The position numbers were made by a program, and so were the translations under genes. From Methanothermobacter sp. K4 (GTDB taxonomy: Archaea; Methanobacteriota; Methanobacteria; Methanobacteriales; Methanothermobacteraceae), in NCBI RefSeq assembly GCF_022014235.1, contig NZ_JAKLTD010000002.1:39328-103327 (forward strand): 64,000 nt of DNA, in the 5' to 3' direction. Positions within the stretch are counted from its first letter, which is position 1. Each line of letters opens with the position of its first letter. Below, piece by piece: positions 1 to 8,540 of this stretch. The notes beneath the pieces are model-generated. The model was not told where the DNA came from. It searched no databases and saw nothing but the letters and a program-made list of their open reading frames with translations.

Positions 1-116
1 ACATGATCATAAAAGAGTATATGTAGAGGTAAAGAAATGTTGGATGCCCTTAAAAGCTTAACATGATCATAAAAGAGTATATGTAGAGGTAAAGAAATGT
101 TGGATGCCCTTAAAAG
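1..116 (+). repeat. 60-bp-period tandem duplication of the ehaN start
   Basis: Bases 1-56 and 61-116 are identical, with a period of exactly 60. Each copy holds the ribosome-binding site (AGAGGTAAAG) and the first seven codons of ehaN. In copy 1 the reading frame from ATG 37 runs MLDALKSLT and stops at TGA 64-66. Copy 2 continues into the full gene from ATG 97. Confidence 0.95.
2..61 (+). CDS. C-terminal tail of the gene upstream of ehaN (probably ehaM), truncated by window edge
   Basis: Frame 2 is open from the window edge to a TAA at 59-61, ending ...[12 protein letters not shown]. In eha operons the gene before the small hydrogenase subunit is ehaM, so this is probably its last 19 codons. 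The frame runs through the first copy of the 60-bp duplicated ehaN start, so the duplicated segment would supply this gene's stop codon. Only the tail is visible, so the assignment rests on gene order. Confidence 0.35.
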   Translation, partial: HDHKRVYVEVKKCWMPLKA

Positions 117-543
117 TATTCTGAGGAAAACATCAATCCATGTGTGTCTTGTGAACACAGGGGGGTGCAACGGCTGCGACATAGAGGTCCTTGCACTCCT
201 ATCACCCAGATATGACCTTGAACAGTACGGTATATACGTCCACCAGAACCCAAGGGAGGCTGACGTGATACTGGTGACCGGTGCCGTTACAGAGCAGTGG
301 AGGGAGAAGCTTCAGAGGATATACAGCAAGGCACCTGAGCCAAAGATAGTGGTGGCCCTGGGTAACTGCCCCATCTCAGGGGACGTGTTCAACCAGGAGG
401 GTGGGAGCGTCTATGCACCGGTCTCTGACTTCATACCGGTGGACGCCGAGGTCCCTGGTTGCCCTCCAAGGCCCTCCGAGATACTTGAGGCCATACTATC
501 GGTGGCACCCGATGCAATAGCAGAGAGGGGGAGGAAGAGATGA
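97..543 (+). CDS. ehaN: Energy-converting hydrogenase A small subunit EhaN
   Basis: Small [NiFe]-hydrogenase subunit of the membrane-bound Eha complex, which uses ion motive force to reduce ferredoxin with H2. At 148 aa it is of the short Ech/CooL/NuoB type with a single proximal [4Fe-4S] cluster. The expected ligands are visible as C24 and C27 (GGCNGCD), C91 (LGNCP) and C122 (PGCPP). The stop overlaps the start of the large subunit by 4 bp (ATGA), indicating translational coupling. The start at 97 is preceded by AGAGGTAAAG at about 85-94. A duplicated copy of this start lies 60 bp upstream. The subunit letter follows the published Eha order (small, large, 6x and 10x polyferredoxins); the Ehb operon has instead a 2x ferredoxin and a 14x polyferredoxin. 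Confidence 0.9.
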   Translation: MLDALKSILRKTSIHVCLVNTGGCNGCDIEVLALLSPRYDLEQYGIYVHQNPREADVILVTGAVTEQWREKLQRIYSKAPEPKIVVALGNCPISGDVFNQEGGSVYAPVSDFIPVDAEVPGCPPRPSEILEAILSVAPDAIAERGRKR

Positions 544-1652
544 TACTGCCACTTGGACCCATGCACCCCGGCTACAAGGAGCCCATAAGGCTCAAGGTGA
601 AGACCAGGGGTGAGAAGGTTCTGAAGGCCGAGATAGAGTACGGATACGTCCACAGGGGAATAGAGAGGGTGATGAGGAACAAGACCTGGCAGAAGGCCAT
701 ATACCTCTCTGAGCGTGTCTGCGGAATATGCTCATACATACACACACAGACCTTTGCAGAGGCCTTCGAGGCAATCTCTGAGGTGGAGGCCCCACCAAGG
801 GCCCAGTTCCTCCGTGCCCTTACAAACGAACTTGACAGGATACAGAGCCACCTAATCGCAAATTCGACCTACTTCAAGGCCCTTGACCATGAGACCATGT
901 TCATGTACATGCTGGCCCTGAGGGAGCCTGTAATGGATGCCATCGAGTTACTCACAGGTAACCGTGTCAACATGGGCTGGAATGTTGTGGGGGGTGTGAG
1001 GATGGACGCCTCAGAGGATCACCTCTCAAGGATAAGGGAGATCATAGTGGACCTTGAAAGGGAATTCGACCGCTACGTTGAAATGTTCGAGCACGGACCG
1101 CTCATAGGGCTCAGGTCAAGGGACGTGGGTTACATGAGCCAGGAGGAGGCAGAGAAGGCCCGTTCAGTGGGACCCATAGGAAGGGCCTCAGGTATAAGGT
1201 ATGACTTCAGGGAGGACCACCCAACCTACAGGGACCACCTGGACTTCAGGACAATCTGGAGGGATGAGGGAGACAACTTTGCAAGGGTCATGAACCGCTT
1301 CGATGAGGTAAGGGTCTCCATTGACCTGATAAAGCAGATCATAGACAATATCCCATCCGGCCCTGTGAGGAAGAAGGTGGATGTGAAGGCAGGGTATGGT
1401 GAGTGGAGAAACGAGGCACCCCGGGGCGAGGTGGCCTACATGATTGAGACCAACGGCAACCTCATAAAGAACATCTCCATAAGGACCCCCAGCATCATGA
1501 ACATCGATGCCTGTGCAAAGTACATGCTACGGGACGTTGCAACCGTTGCAGATGCCATTGCAACCTATGCCAGCGCAGACCCCTGCATTGCATGTGCAGA
1601 GAGGGTCGTGGTCCTGGACGAGAATCAGGGAAAGAGGGAGATACTGCTCTAA
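540..1652 (+). CDS. ehaO: Energy-converting hydrogenase A large subunit EhaO
   Basis: Catalytic [NiFe] subunit, 370 aa, carrying the bimetallic H2-activating site on the cytoplasmic arm of the complex. The N-terminal ligand pair is C61/C64 in [10 protein letters not shown] and the C-terminal pair is C349/C352 in DPCIAC. The protein continues only 18 residues past C352, consistent with Ech-type hydrogenases, which lack a long maturation peptide. The central region resembles the 49-kDa subunit of complex I. It begins inside the last codons of ehaN. Downstream comes a 23-bp gap and then the polyferredoxin genes. Confidence 0.92.
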   Translation: MILPLGPMHPGYKEPIRLKVKTRGEKVLKAEIEYGYVHRGIERVMRNKTWQKAIYLSERVCGICSYIHTQTFAEAFEAISEVEAPPRAQFLRALTNELDRIQSHLIANSTYFKALDHETMFMYMLALREPVMDAIELLTGNRVNMGWNVVGGVRMDASEDHLSRIREIIVDLEREFDRYVEMFEHGPLIGLRSRDVGYMSQEEAEKARSVGPIGRASGIRYDFREDHPTYRDHLDFRTIWRDEGDNFARVMNRFDEVRVSIDLIKQIIDNIPSGPVRKKVDVKAGYGEWRNEAPRGEVAYMIETNGNLIKNISIRTPSIMNIDACAKYMLRDVATVADAIATYASADPCIACAERVVVLDENQGKREILL

Positions 1653-1675
1653 AAAATTGATCATGTTGATGTCCT

Positions 1676-2698
1676 ATGTCCTCTGTAATATGGTACCTCT
1701 ACGAGTTTGCCCGTAAATCATGGGCAGAGAAATTTGCAAATGCACATACAGAACACGAGATCCTTGAAAAACCCGAAAGATTCAGGGATTTCCCCACAGT
1801 ACATAAGGAGTACTGTATAGGCTGCGGGGCCTGCACCACCGCATGCCCTGCCCCTGGCGCGATAAAACTGGTCCGCGATACCGACACCCCTGAGGAGGAG
1901 GGCCTGACCTACCCGGTGATAGTGAAGGGGGCATGTATCAGGTGTGGATTCTGCGCCGAGGTCTGCCCCACCGACCCCAAGACCATAGAATGCGGTGAAA
2001 ACCACCTCATAAGGGAAGAGTTCACAATCGTGCCCTCCGAGAAACTCTACGTGATAGACGATTACCTCTGCATACGCTGCAAGAAATGCCTGAAGGCCTG
2101 TCCGGTTGATGCCATCGTTGAGGAGGACGGCAGGGTCGAGATTGACCAGAGCAGGTGCATAGCATGCGGTGACTGCCTTGAGAAGTGTCCAGTTAAGGGT
2201 GCCCTCAAGAGGATACACGTGGCATACGTTGAGGAGCAGAAGATGGTTATAAACCTGGCTGTCAATGAACTGGAGGCGGCCATCGAGGAGCGCAGTGATG
2301 ATATAAAGAAACTCGGGGCCGGTGAGGTCTACAGGATGAACCAACCCCTCAGACCCCTCCTTGAAAGGGCCCTGGAGGTTCTGCCCGATGAGGAGATCAC
2401 CAGGGACATCCTTGAGATGATAACAGACCGCCTCAAGATGAGGATCATAACCTGGAGCCCCGAGAAGTGTGTTCAGTGCAGGCTATGCGTCGATGAGTGC
2501 CCATCAGGTGCCATAACCTACTCGGAGGATGAGGGAGTCGTAAGGGACCCTGAGAAGTGCCTCAGGTGCAGCACATGCTACCAGACCTGTCCATTCGGTG
2601 TTGCCGGCTACTACGTTGCAAGGTTCCTCATTGATGAGTCCAACGGTGAGGAGGTAATCAGGATCACCATAAAACCGGCGGCGCTTCCTGTAAAGTGA
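1676..2698 (+). CDS. ehaP: Eha polyferredoxin EhaP, six [4Fe-4S] motifs
   Basis: 340-aa polyferredoxin. Six CxxCxxCxxxCP motifs can be read: CIGCGAC, CIRCGFC, CIRCKKC, CIACGDC, CVQCRLC and CLRCSTC, each closed by a Cys-Pro. A charged helical linker of about 75 residues separates motifs 4 and 5. The count of six matches the 6[4Fe-4S] subunit described for Eha. It should form an electron wire between the hydrogenase arm and soluble ferredoxin or downstream reductases. No strong ribosome-binding site precedes ATG 1676. The TGA stop at 2696-2698 sits just before the unusual start region of ehaQ. Confidence 0.88.
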   Translation: MSSVIWYLYEFARKSWAEKFANAHTEHEILEKPERFRDFPTVHKEYCIGCGACTTACPAPGAIKLVRDTDTPEEEGLTYPVIVKGACIRCGFCAEVCPTDPKTIECGENHLIREEFTIVPSEKLYVIDDYLCIRCKKCLKACPVDAIVEEDGRVEIDQSRCIACGDCLEKCPVKGALKRIHVAYVEEQKMVINLAVNELEAAIEERSDDIKKLGAGEVYRMNQPLRPLLERALEVLPDEEITRDILEMITDRLKMRIITWSPEKCVQCRLCVDECPSGAITYSEDEGVVRDPEKCLRCSTCYQTCPFGVAGYYVARFLIDESNGEEVIRITIKPAALPVK

Positions 2699-2713
2699 TG
2701 AGGAGATGATAAC

Positions 2714-4060
2714 ATTCCAGCTGCAGCAAAACCCGTAAAGCCCCTGAGGGAAGTTGACGTTGACTATGAAATCGACCATGAGAAGTGCAGGAGTTGCCCT
2801 GATAAGCCCTGCCTGAATGTATGCCCCGTGGATGCCGTGCACATCGACCCCGACACAGGGGAGGTTGAAATCGATGACCGCTGCTTCGGCTGCGTCCTCT
2901 GCAGGGAGGCCTGCCCCTACGATGCCATAAGGATGAAGACAATCCTCGGGGAGCCCATAAGGGAGAACGTCCCGGTTATAAACCCCAGGATCTGTCGTGG
3001 CTGCGGTGCCTGTGTATCTGCCTGCAGGACAGGGGCAATACACCTGGCCTCATCAGGGGAGACCGGGGTTCACAGTGAGATAGATGAGGATAAATGTGTC
3101 AGGTGCGGCTACTGTGCAAGGGCATGCCCCACAGAGGCCATAAAATACGGTGAGATTCTCCCACGCTCGGTGGTGGGTGGAAAGGCTGTTGTGGTTAACC
3201 AGAGGGACTGCATAGGCTGCATGACCTGCACCAGGGTCTGCCCATCCAGGGGCGCCATAAAGGTGGGTAAGATAAACAGGCTCCCCTACATAGACCCATC
3301 ATACTGTGCAAGGTGCGAGGAGTGCATGGATGTCTGCCCATCAGCAGCCATAAAGTACTCCTCCAGAAAGAGGGCCTACGAGAACTTCTCAAAACTCAAT
3401 AACATGGAGATAGCAGGGGAGATCCTTGAGAGGGAATCAGAGAAACTCGTGAAGAACCTGGGCAGGATAGACTCGGTTCTGAGGAGTGTGAAGAGGAGGT
3501 TCACAAGGGACGAACCCGAATTCAGGGTGGATGTCACAGAGGAGATAAGGGACGGTATAGAGGAGCTCGTCGACTCAGACCTTGAAATACTTGAACTCAA
3601 CCATATAGTGGACTTCACGAAACCAAAGAGAAGCATAAGGGTCCTTGAGGATAGGTGCATCGGGTGCGGACTATGCGTCACCGAGTGCCCGGTTGGAGTT
3701 ATAGAACCGGTAACACCCGCCCCTGTTGAGATAAAGGATGGGTGCGTCTTCTGCGGTCGCTGCAGAGGGGTCTGCCCTGTTGATGCAATTGAAATAACAG
3801 AGGAGGGCTTCAAGGCATCCGATGGCAGGATATACCTTGAGCGCAGAATCCTCAGGGGACCAAGAAGCGGTTCGGTGGAGGTGGATCATGTCATCTGCCA
3901 GAGGTGCGGCGTCTGTGTAAACCACTGCCCCGTTGATGCCATGGCACTGGATGGTGAGGTGGAGGTTGACGATGACACCTGCATACTCTGCGGTGAATGC
4001 CAGGACATATGCCCGGTTACCGCAGTGAAACTTAACCTGGAGGATGATAACCTTGAATAG
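2714..4060 (+). CDS. ehaQ: Eha polyferredoxin EhaQ, ten [4Fe-4S] motifs; start irregular or frameshifted
   Basis: Polyferredoxin of about 448 aa with ten cluster motifs. The first (CRSCPDKPCLNVCP, about 2786-2827) lies upstream of GTG 2828, the first ordinary start in this frame. The other nine follow (CFGC, CRGC, CVRC, CIGC, CARC, CIGC, CVFC, CQRC, CILC types). Ten is the number published for EhaQ, so translation must begin upstream. The frame is open back to TGA 2699-2701 with no ATG, GTG or TTG. Two solutions fit. One is initiation at ATT 2714, eight bases after AGGAG 2701-2705. The other is initiation at ATG 2706 (with GTGAT 2695-2699) followed by a one-base shift near the A-run 2728-2731, because that frame ends at TAA 2736-2738. 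A helical linker of about 75 residues separates motifs 6 and 7. It overlaps ehaR by a few bases. Confidence 0.82.
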   Translation: MPAAAKPVKPLREVDVDYEIDHEKCRSCPDKPCLNVCPVDAVHIDPDTGEVEIDDRCFGCVLCREACPYDAIRMKTILGEPIRENVPVINPRICRGCGACVSACRTGAIHLASSGETGVHSEIDEDKCVRCGYCARACPTEAIKYGEILPRSVVGGKAVVVNQRDCIGCMTCTRVCPSRGAIKVGKINRLPYIDPSYCARCEECMDVCPSAAIKYSSRKRAYENFSKLNNMEIAGEILERESEKLVKNLGRIDSVLRSVKRRFTRDEPEFRVDVTEEIRDGIEELVDSDLEILELNHIVDFTKPKRSIRVLEDRCIGCGLCVTECPVGVIEPVTPAPVEIKDGCVFCGRCRGVCPVDAIEITEEGFKASDGRIYLERRILRGPRSGSVEVDHVICQRCGVCVNHCPVDAMALDGEVEVDDDTCILCGECQDICPVTAVKLNLEDDNLE

Positions 4061-5069
4061 GGTCTTTGTGACAGACTGCGAGGGTCCGGTTTCACTGAAC
4101 GACAACGCCTTCGAGGCCGCGGCCCACTTCATGCCCGAAGGTGACAGGTTCTTCAGGAAGGTCAGCGAATTTGATGACATACTGGCAGATGAGATAAAGA
4201 GGCCAGGCTACAATGCAGGGGACACCCTGAAGCTCATAGTACCCTTCCTGGTGGCCTATGGTGTCACCGATGAGAAACTCATTGAGTTCTCAGAGGAGAC
4301 CCTCAAACTTGTACCCGGGGCAGAGGAGACCCTCGAGCTTGCCATGCAGCTCATGCCATCCTACATCATAAGCACAAGTTACAGGCACTACATAGAGGCC
4401 CTCTGCAGGCGCACAGGCTTCCCCATTGAGAACACCCGCCACACCACCCTCACCCTCAACGTCCCCCTGGGGGATGATGAAAGGGAGATGCTCATGAAAC
4501 TCAGGGAGGAAGTCATTGATGGTGACTTCCAGGACCTGGATGAGATATTCTTCCGGAAGATACCTGAGATGAGGATAGGGAGGCTCCTTGATGAGGTAAG
4601 GACTGTTGGTGGGGACGGTAAGAGGGTCGCCCTGAAAGGTATACTCTCTGAACTTGGTTTAACAGAGAAGGCGGCCATGTACGTGGGTGACAGCATAACA
4701 GATGTCGAGCCCCTCAGGGAACTCAGGGGTAAGGGTATACCCATATCATTCAACGGCAACGGTTACGCCCTCAGGGAGGCTGAGGTGGCAGTCATATCCC
4801 GGGACGCAAGGGCCCTCCTGCCACTTGTGGACCTCCATTCAAGGTTCGGGAGAGACTACGTAATGGAATTCGTTAAGGCATATTCAGATGACCCTGAACG
4901 GGCCCTTGAATCCTTCAGGGTGGACTTCAGGGTTGCTGAGAGATTCGAGAACATATTCCGGGACGCCTACCCCACCATCACACCGGTGGATGATACCGAT
5001 GAACTCGTTGAGGAGAGCCTGGCAGTCAGGAAGAGGGTAAGAGGGGAGGATGTGGGGTCCCTGGGCTGA
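4053..5069 (+). CDS. ehaR: EhaR, HAD-like hydrophilic subunit encoded in the eha operon
   Basis: About 338 aa, soluble, with HAD-phosphatase features. Motif I at the N-terminus is VFVTDCEGPV (Asp-x-Glu instead of Asp-x-Asp), and a motif IV-like GDSITD occurs at about residue 215. It occupies the position of one of the non-conserved hydrophilic Eha subunits; the letter R follows operon order. TTG 4053 is chosen because GGAGG 4039-4043 lies nine bases before it, whereas ATG 4044 touches that site directly. ATG 4044 remains possible. The start overlaps the end of ehaQ, and ATG 5070 follows the stop immediately. Whether it is an active phosphatase is unknown. Confidence 0.7.
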   Translation: MNRVFVTDCEGPVSLNDNAFEAAAHFMPEGDRFFRKVSEFDDILADEIKRPGYNAGDTLKLIVPFLVAYGVTDEKLIEFSEETLKLVPGAEETLELAMQLMPSYIISTSYRHYIEALCRRTGFPIENTRHTTLTLNVPLGDDEREMLMKLREEVIDGDFQDLDEIFFRKIPEMRIGRLLDEVRTVGGDGKRVALKGILSELGLTEKAAMYVGDSITDVEPLRELRGKGIPISFNGNGYALREAEVAVISRDARALLPLVDLHSRFGRDYVMEFVKAYSDDPERALESFRVDFRVAERFENIFRDAYPTITPVDDTDELVEESLAVRKRVRGEDVGSLG

Positions 5070-5090
5070 ATGGAGCGGCAGGTGTTGATT

Positions 5091-5981
5091 ATGGAGATTA
5101 ACGGAACGTTGATCGAGGATACATTCTCAGAGGCCTTCACAGGAAGGTGTGTGAGGGCAACCATAACGGCCCGTGACATGGAAACCGTGAGGAGGGCGGC
5201 CTACGATTCAACTGCAACCCCAGGCGCTGTTATAGGGAGAGTTGAGGGTGGCGTTGAATCATTCCTCTCGGCTGATGAAACACCAGATGGGAGGCCAGGG
5301 GCCACTGTACAGTTCTACTACGCCCTCCCTGACCTGGAGAAGTTCCAGGTCGAACTCTCCTACAGGATCAGGCAGGATATACTGGTGAAGCCATTCACAG
5401 CCCTCTACAATTCCACACCCGACCCTGAAGGGTACATGGATATGATGAAGCATGTGGGCCACTGCGGGGACGGTTATGAGTGGATTGAGGAGTTCAATGG
5501 TCGTGAAATGATCAACGTCCCCATAGCGGTTCCTGACTTTAAGATCGAATCAAAGCTGGGTTACAGGGATGCGGTGATGGGGGCCAACTTCTGGTACATG
5601 TGCAGGGACCCTGAAACCGTCCTTGAGGCTGGAAGGGCCGCTATAAATGCTATAGGTGAGGTTGAGGGTGTTGTAACACCCTTTGATATCTGCTCGGCCG
5701 CCTCCAAGCCTGAGACGAATTACCCCTGGATAGGCCCCACAACCAACCACCCCTACTGTCCAAGCCTGAGGGACCTCCTGGGTGATGATTCAAGGGTACC
5801 TGAGGGCGTCGGGTACATACCGGAGATAGTCATAAATGGCCTGTCCCTGGAGGCCCTTGAGGAGGCCATGAGGGTGGGTATAGAGGCTGTGTGCCGCTAC
5901 GACGGTGTCCTGATGGTATCCGCAGGTAACTATGACGGTAAACTTGGGGATCACAGGATAGACCTTCACGGTGTTCTCTGA
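5091..5981 (+). CDS. ehaS: EhaS, paralogue of formylmethanofuran:H4MPT formyltransferase (Ftr)
   Basis: 296 aa, the usual Ftr length. The N-terminus [16 protein letters not shown], the [12 protein letters not shown] block, [12 protein letters not shown] and the end [18 protein letters not shown] all match the Ftr family, which moves the formyl group from formylmethanofuran to tetrahydromethanopterin in CO2 reduction. ATG 5091 has AGGTG six bases upstream and gives the family-typical start; ATG 5070 would add seven residues. The middle (about 60-190) is more diverged from canonical Ftr than the ends, so activity is uncertain. The operon position suggests a role where Eha-reduced ferredoxin meets the formylmethanofuran step. 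The last base of the stop is the first of the next start. Confidence 0.85.
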   Translation: MEINGTLIEDTFSEAFTGRCVRATITARDMETVRRAAYDSTATPGAVIGRVEGGVESFLSADETPDGRPGATVQFYYALPDLEKFQVELSYRIRQDILVKPFTALYNSTPDPEGYMDMMKHVGHCGDGYEWIEEFNGREMINVPIAVPDFKIESKLGYRDAVMGANFWYMCRDPETVLEAGRAAINAIGEVEGVVTPFDICSAASKPETNYPWIGPTTNHPYCPSLRDLLGDDSRVPEGVGYIPEIVINGLSLEALEEAMRVGIEAVCRYDGVLMVSAGNYDGKLGDHRIDLHGVL

Positions 5982-6922
5982 TGTTATTTGATGCAGTGGG
6001 CCTCGGGGCCCTTAACATGGACCAGCTCCACATGGTTGAGAGGATAGCGGGACCCGACGAGGAGGTCTTTGTCCGCGATATGGTGGAGTCCTGCGGTGGA
6101 TCAGCAGCCAACACCATAATAGGCCTTGCAAGACTCGGCCTGAGGACGGCCTTCATAGGGAAGGTTGCAGGTGACAGGGAGGGTTCCATCCTCAGGGAGA
6201 ACCTCCAGGGGGAGGGTGTCGCCGACTACGTTGCTGTTTCAGAGAGGGGAAGAAGTGGCCGGGTCATGGGATTCGTTGACCCCCAGGGAAACAGGGCGCT
6301 CTACGTGGACCCGGGGGTTAACGACACCCTCAGCATGGATGAGGTCCAGGTGGAGGCACTTAAAACCAGACTCCTTCACCTCACATCCTTCGCAGGATCA
6401 GGTATCAGGGTCCAGAGGGAGGTCCTGGAGGTCATAGATGATTCCGTGACAGTGAGCCTCGACCCGGGTCACCTCTATGCAGAGCGGGATGTATCCGAAC
6501 TTGAGGGTATCCTTGAGAGGACAGACATCCTCCTGGTTAACCGGAGGGAACTGGAGCTCATGACAGGATCCACTGACCCTGCCGGGGCATCGGCTGAACT
6601 GGGGGTTGACGTGGTTGTCATGAAGATGGGCTCTGAGGGTGTCAGGGCCTTCAATGGTTCAGAGGTGATGGTTGAGGCACTTGAGACCACATGCAGGGAT
6701 ACAACGGGCGCCGGGGACGCATTCAATGCAGGTTTCCTCTACTCGTGGCTTTCAGGACATGAACTGGATGTATCATGCCTGTTTGGAAACTACATAGCAT
6801 CAAGGTGTATAGAGGGCTACGGTGCCACATCGTCCCTCCCAGGGAGAGAGGCACTTGAGGTTCTGGAGGGGTACCTCATGGGGGACGCCCATCCAGATAC
6901 ACGCAGAAATTCCAAAAAATAA
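5981..6922 (+). CDS. ehaT: EhaT, PfkB/ribokinase-family sugar kinase-like protein
   Basis: 313 aa PfkB-family fold. The N-terminal GG motif is CGGSAANT and the C-terminal anion-hole/catalytic motif is DTTGAGDAFNAGF, including the catalytic Asp. It starts one base into the preceding stop codon, so it is co-translated with the Ftr paralogue and is the last gene of the tightly packed eha block. Its substrate is not evident. Family members phosphorylate ribose, nucleosides or fructose-6-phosphate derivatives. A role inside the hydrogenase has not been explained by the family knowledge I have. Confidence 0.78.
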   Translation: MLFDAVGLGALNMDQLHMVERIAGPDEEVFVRDMVESCGGSAANTIIGLARLGLRTAFIGKVAGDREGSILRENLQGEGVADYVAVSERGRSGRVMGFVDPQGNRALYVDPGVNDTLSMDEVQVEALKTRLLHLTSFAGSGIRVQREVLEVIDDSVTVSLDPGHLYAERDVSELEGILERTDILLVNRRELELMTGSTDPAGASAELGVDVVVMKMGSEGVRAFNGSEVMVEALETTCRDTTGAGDAFNAGFLYSWLSGHELDVSCLFGNYIASRCIEGYGATSSLPGREALEVLEGYLMGDAHPDTRRNSKK

Positions 6923-7001
6923 TTTAAGTGAACATGTTTAAACTAATAGAGGAGGGTCATTTTAATCTCTACAAAGCTTAAACCAGTACAGGGGTTGTAT
7001 C

Positions 7002-7757
7002 ATGGATATAGTCTTTAAAAAGAAACTGGATGATCTCCAGAGGGATGTTGCACTGAAGTCGATGGACCTTGAGGAGAGCCCTGAGGAAGTCAGCGTGGAA
7101 CTTGGAAGGTGCAGGGTTCGTGACAAATTCATAGACATAACACCCAAGTGCGTCAGGTGCAACCTCTGCGTTGAGGAATGCCCTGTTGATGCCATATCAG
7201 ATTCATCTGCTTCAAGGGCCGCAAGGATACTTGATAACTGTGTTAAATGCGAGATATGTGCCCAGACATGCCCCGTGAGATGCATAAATGTTGTTGAGAG
7301 CACAGCCACCATTGATGAGGATGTCACATATAACCTTGAATACGTGACGATCCCACACAGAACACTCCGCATGAGGGATATCCAGGTTACAGATAAATGC
7401 ACCGCCTGCGGCACCTGTGAGAGATTCTGCCCCACAGGCGCCATAAGGGTGGGGGAAACTGCGAATGTTGATGGATCCATCTGCATTGGATGCGGTGCCT
7501 GCGTCAACGTGTGCCCTGCAGATGCCATAAAACTTGAAAGGGAACTTGGACCTGTCATTGAGACCCGTAGGCTCATTGTTGATCAGGATGCATGTGTTGA
7601 GTGCCTTGTATGTGAGGAGAACTGTCCCACCGGCGCCATAAGGATCGAGGATGGGGAAGTTGTTGTTGATGGAGATAAATGTATCCTCTGTGAGGTCTGT
7701 TCGTCTAAGTGTCCTGTGGCAGCACTTAAACTGGAGAGGTTGTCAGATGAAAGTTAA
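7002..7757 (+). CDS. Polyferredoxin with six [4Fe-4S] motifs, downstream of eha
   Basis: 251 aa. After a charged N-terminal helix of about 45 residues come six CxxCxxCxxxCP motifs (CVRCNLC, CVKCEIC, CTACGTC, CIGCGAC, CVECLVC, CILCEVC). A 79-bp spacer separates it from ehaT, so it may have its own promoter, although direction and content suggest it serves the same electron chain. It overlaps the next gene by 11 bp. Unlike ehaP and ehaQ it has only a short helical insert, between motifs 2 and 3. Confidence 0.85.
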   Translation: MDIVFKKKLDDLQRDVALKSMDLEESPEEVSVELGRCRVRDKFIDITPKCVRCNLCVEECPVDAISDSSASRAARILDNCVKCEICAQTCPVRCINVVESTATIDEDVTYNLEYVTIPHRTLRMRDIQVTDKCTACGTCERFCPTGAIRVGETANVDGSICIGCGACVNVCPADAIKLERELGPVIETRRLIVDQDACVECLVCEENCPTGAIRIEDGEVVVDGDKCILCEVCSSKCPVAALKLERLSDES

Positions 7758-8382
7758 GGAGATAATGGATAAGGAGTTTATAGCAGTCTCCCCTGGGGAC
7801 CGGGTTGTTGATGTATCCCTGAAGATGGAGAAGACAAGGAAATTCACAACACCGGTTGTGGATGAGGAGGGTAAACTTGTTGGATGGGTTACAAGCTTTG
7901 ATGTTATGAGGGGACTCAGGGATGGAGTTGAACTTGTATCCGACGTTATGCAGCCCCCTGAGAGGATAGTCCACGTCAATGAGAACGACCCTGCGCGGCT
8001 GGCAGTCCTTGAAACAGCCCACCACAAACTTGTGAGTGTCCCTGTGCTGGATGATGAGGGAAGGGTTGTTGGTGTTGTGAGGTCCTTTGACATCGTTGAG
8101 ACCCTCTCACAGCTCTATGAGATCAAGGTCTCCAAGATATTCGAGGCAATGAACCGTGAACTCAAGGGTGTTAGCTGGGACGAACTCATGGAGGCCGCCG
8201 CAATCATCACAAGGAGACGCACAGGTAAGAGGATCAAGCCTAAGGAGTACGAGGAGAGGATCAGGAACTCCACATTTGGTGAGGCCATATGGGCTACAGG
8301 TGGTCTTGAAAAGTTCTTTGTCGGTCTGATAGCCATAGGTGAACTTGTGATTGCAAGGAAGATTGCAAGGGCAAGGAAATAA
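7747..8382 (+). CDS. Two-CBS-domain protein coupled to the polyferredoxin
   Basis: 211 aa. Two tandem CBS domains occupy residues 1-58 (MKVKEIMDKEFIAVSP...SFDVM) and about 63-120 (VSDVMQPPERIVHV...SFDIVE). A basic helical domain follows, ending in KIARARK. CBS pairs bind adenosyl nucleotides and act as energy sensors. The start at 7747 lies 11 bp inside the polyferredoxin gene and gives the standard CBS N-terminus. Coupling to a polyferredoxin suggests adenylate-dependent control of the Eha electron branch, which is inference. Confidence 0.82.
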   Translation: MKVKEIMDKEFIAVSPGDRVVDVSLKMEKTRKFTTPVVDEEGKLVGWVTSFDVMRGLRDGVELVSDVMQPPERIVHVNENDPARLAVLETAHHKLVSVPVLDDEGRVVGVVRSFDIVETLSQLYEIKVSKIFEAMNRELKGVSWDELMEAAAIITRRRTGKRIKPKEYEERIRNSTFGEAIWATGGLEKFFVGLIAIGELVIARKIARARK

Positions 8383-8384
8383 TC

Positions 8385-8401
8385 CTCTTTCTTTTTTTGT
8401 T
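8385..8401 (+). terminator. Oligo-T terminator after the CBS gene
   Basis: A pyrimidine tract with seven consecutive T at 8392-8398 follows the stop codon within 10 bases. Oligo-T tracts without a strong hairpin are the usual archaeal intrinsic termination signal. Confidence 0.5.
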
Positions 8402-8488
8402 ATCTCATTAATTCCCTTCATGATTTTTGAAGGGTTTTTTGGCTATCTTATACTGACGCCTTCTGGCACCACCAATATTAGGTAACAC

Positions 8489-8525
8489 TTATATAATATG
8501 AATACATATGAATGTGTATTCATAT
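8489..8525 (+). promoter_or_regulatory. TATA box plus perfect 11-bp inverted-repeat operator
   Basis: TATA element TTATATA at 8489-8495. It is followed by arms ATATGAATACA (8496-8506) and TGTATTCATAT (8515-8525) separated by 8 bases, a perfect inverted repeat. A start site about 25 bases after the TATA box would fall inside the repeat, so a bound dimer would block transcription. The arms resemble ArsR/SmtB-type metal-sensor operators (TGAA...TTCA core). The predicted target is the metal ATPase downstream. No regulator gene adjoins it. Confidence 0.75.
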
Positions 8526-8540
8526 GTTCAGGTGAATTGT

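Noticed and set aside
1718-2344. Long minus-strand open frame (208 codons) over ehaP
   Set aside because: It mirrors the Cys-rich codons of ehaP, has no ribosome-binding site and no family features; a shadow of the sense gene.
1676-4060. Repeated CxxCxxC motifs as a possible DNA repeat array
   Set aside because: The periodicity is at protein level (ferredoxin motifs); DNA units differ too much and there are no spacers as in CRISPR.
6962-7576. 204-codon minus-strand frame over the polyferredoxin
   Set aside because: Low-complexity Ser/Thr/His composition typical of antisense to CxxC repeats.
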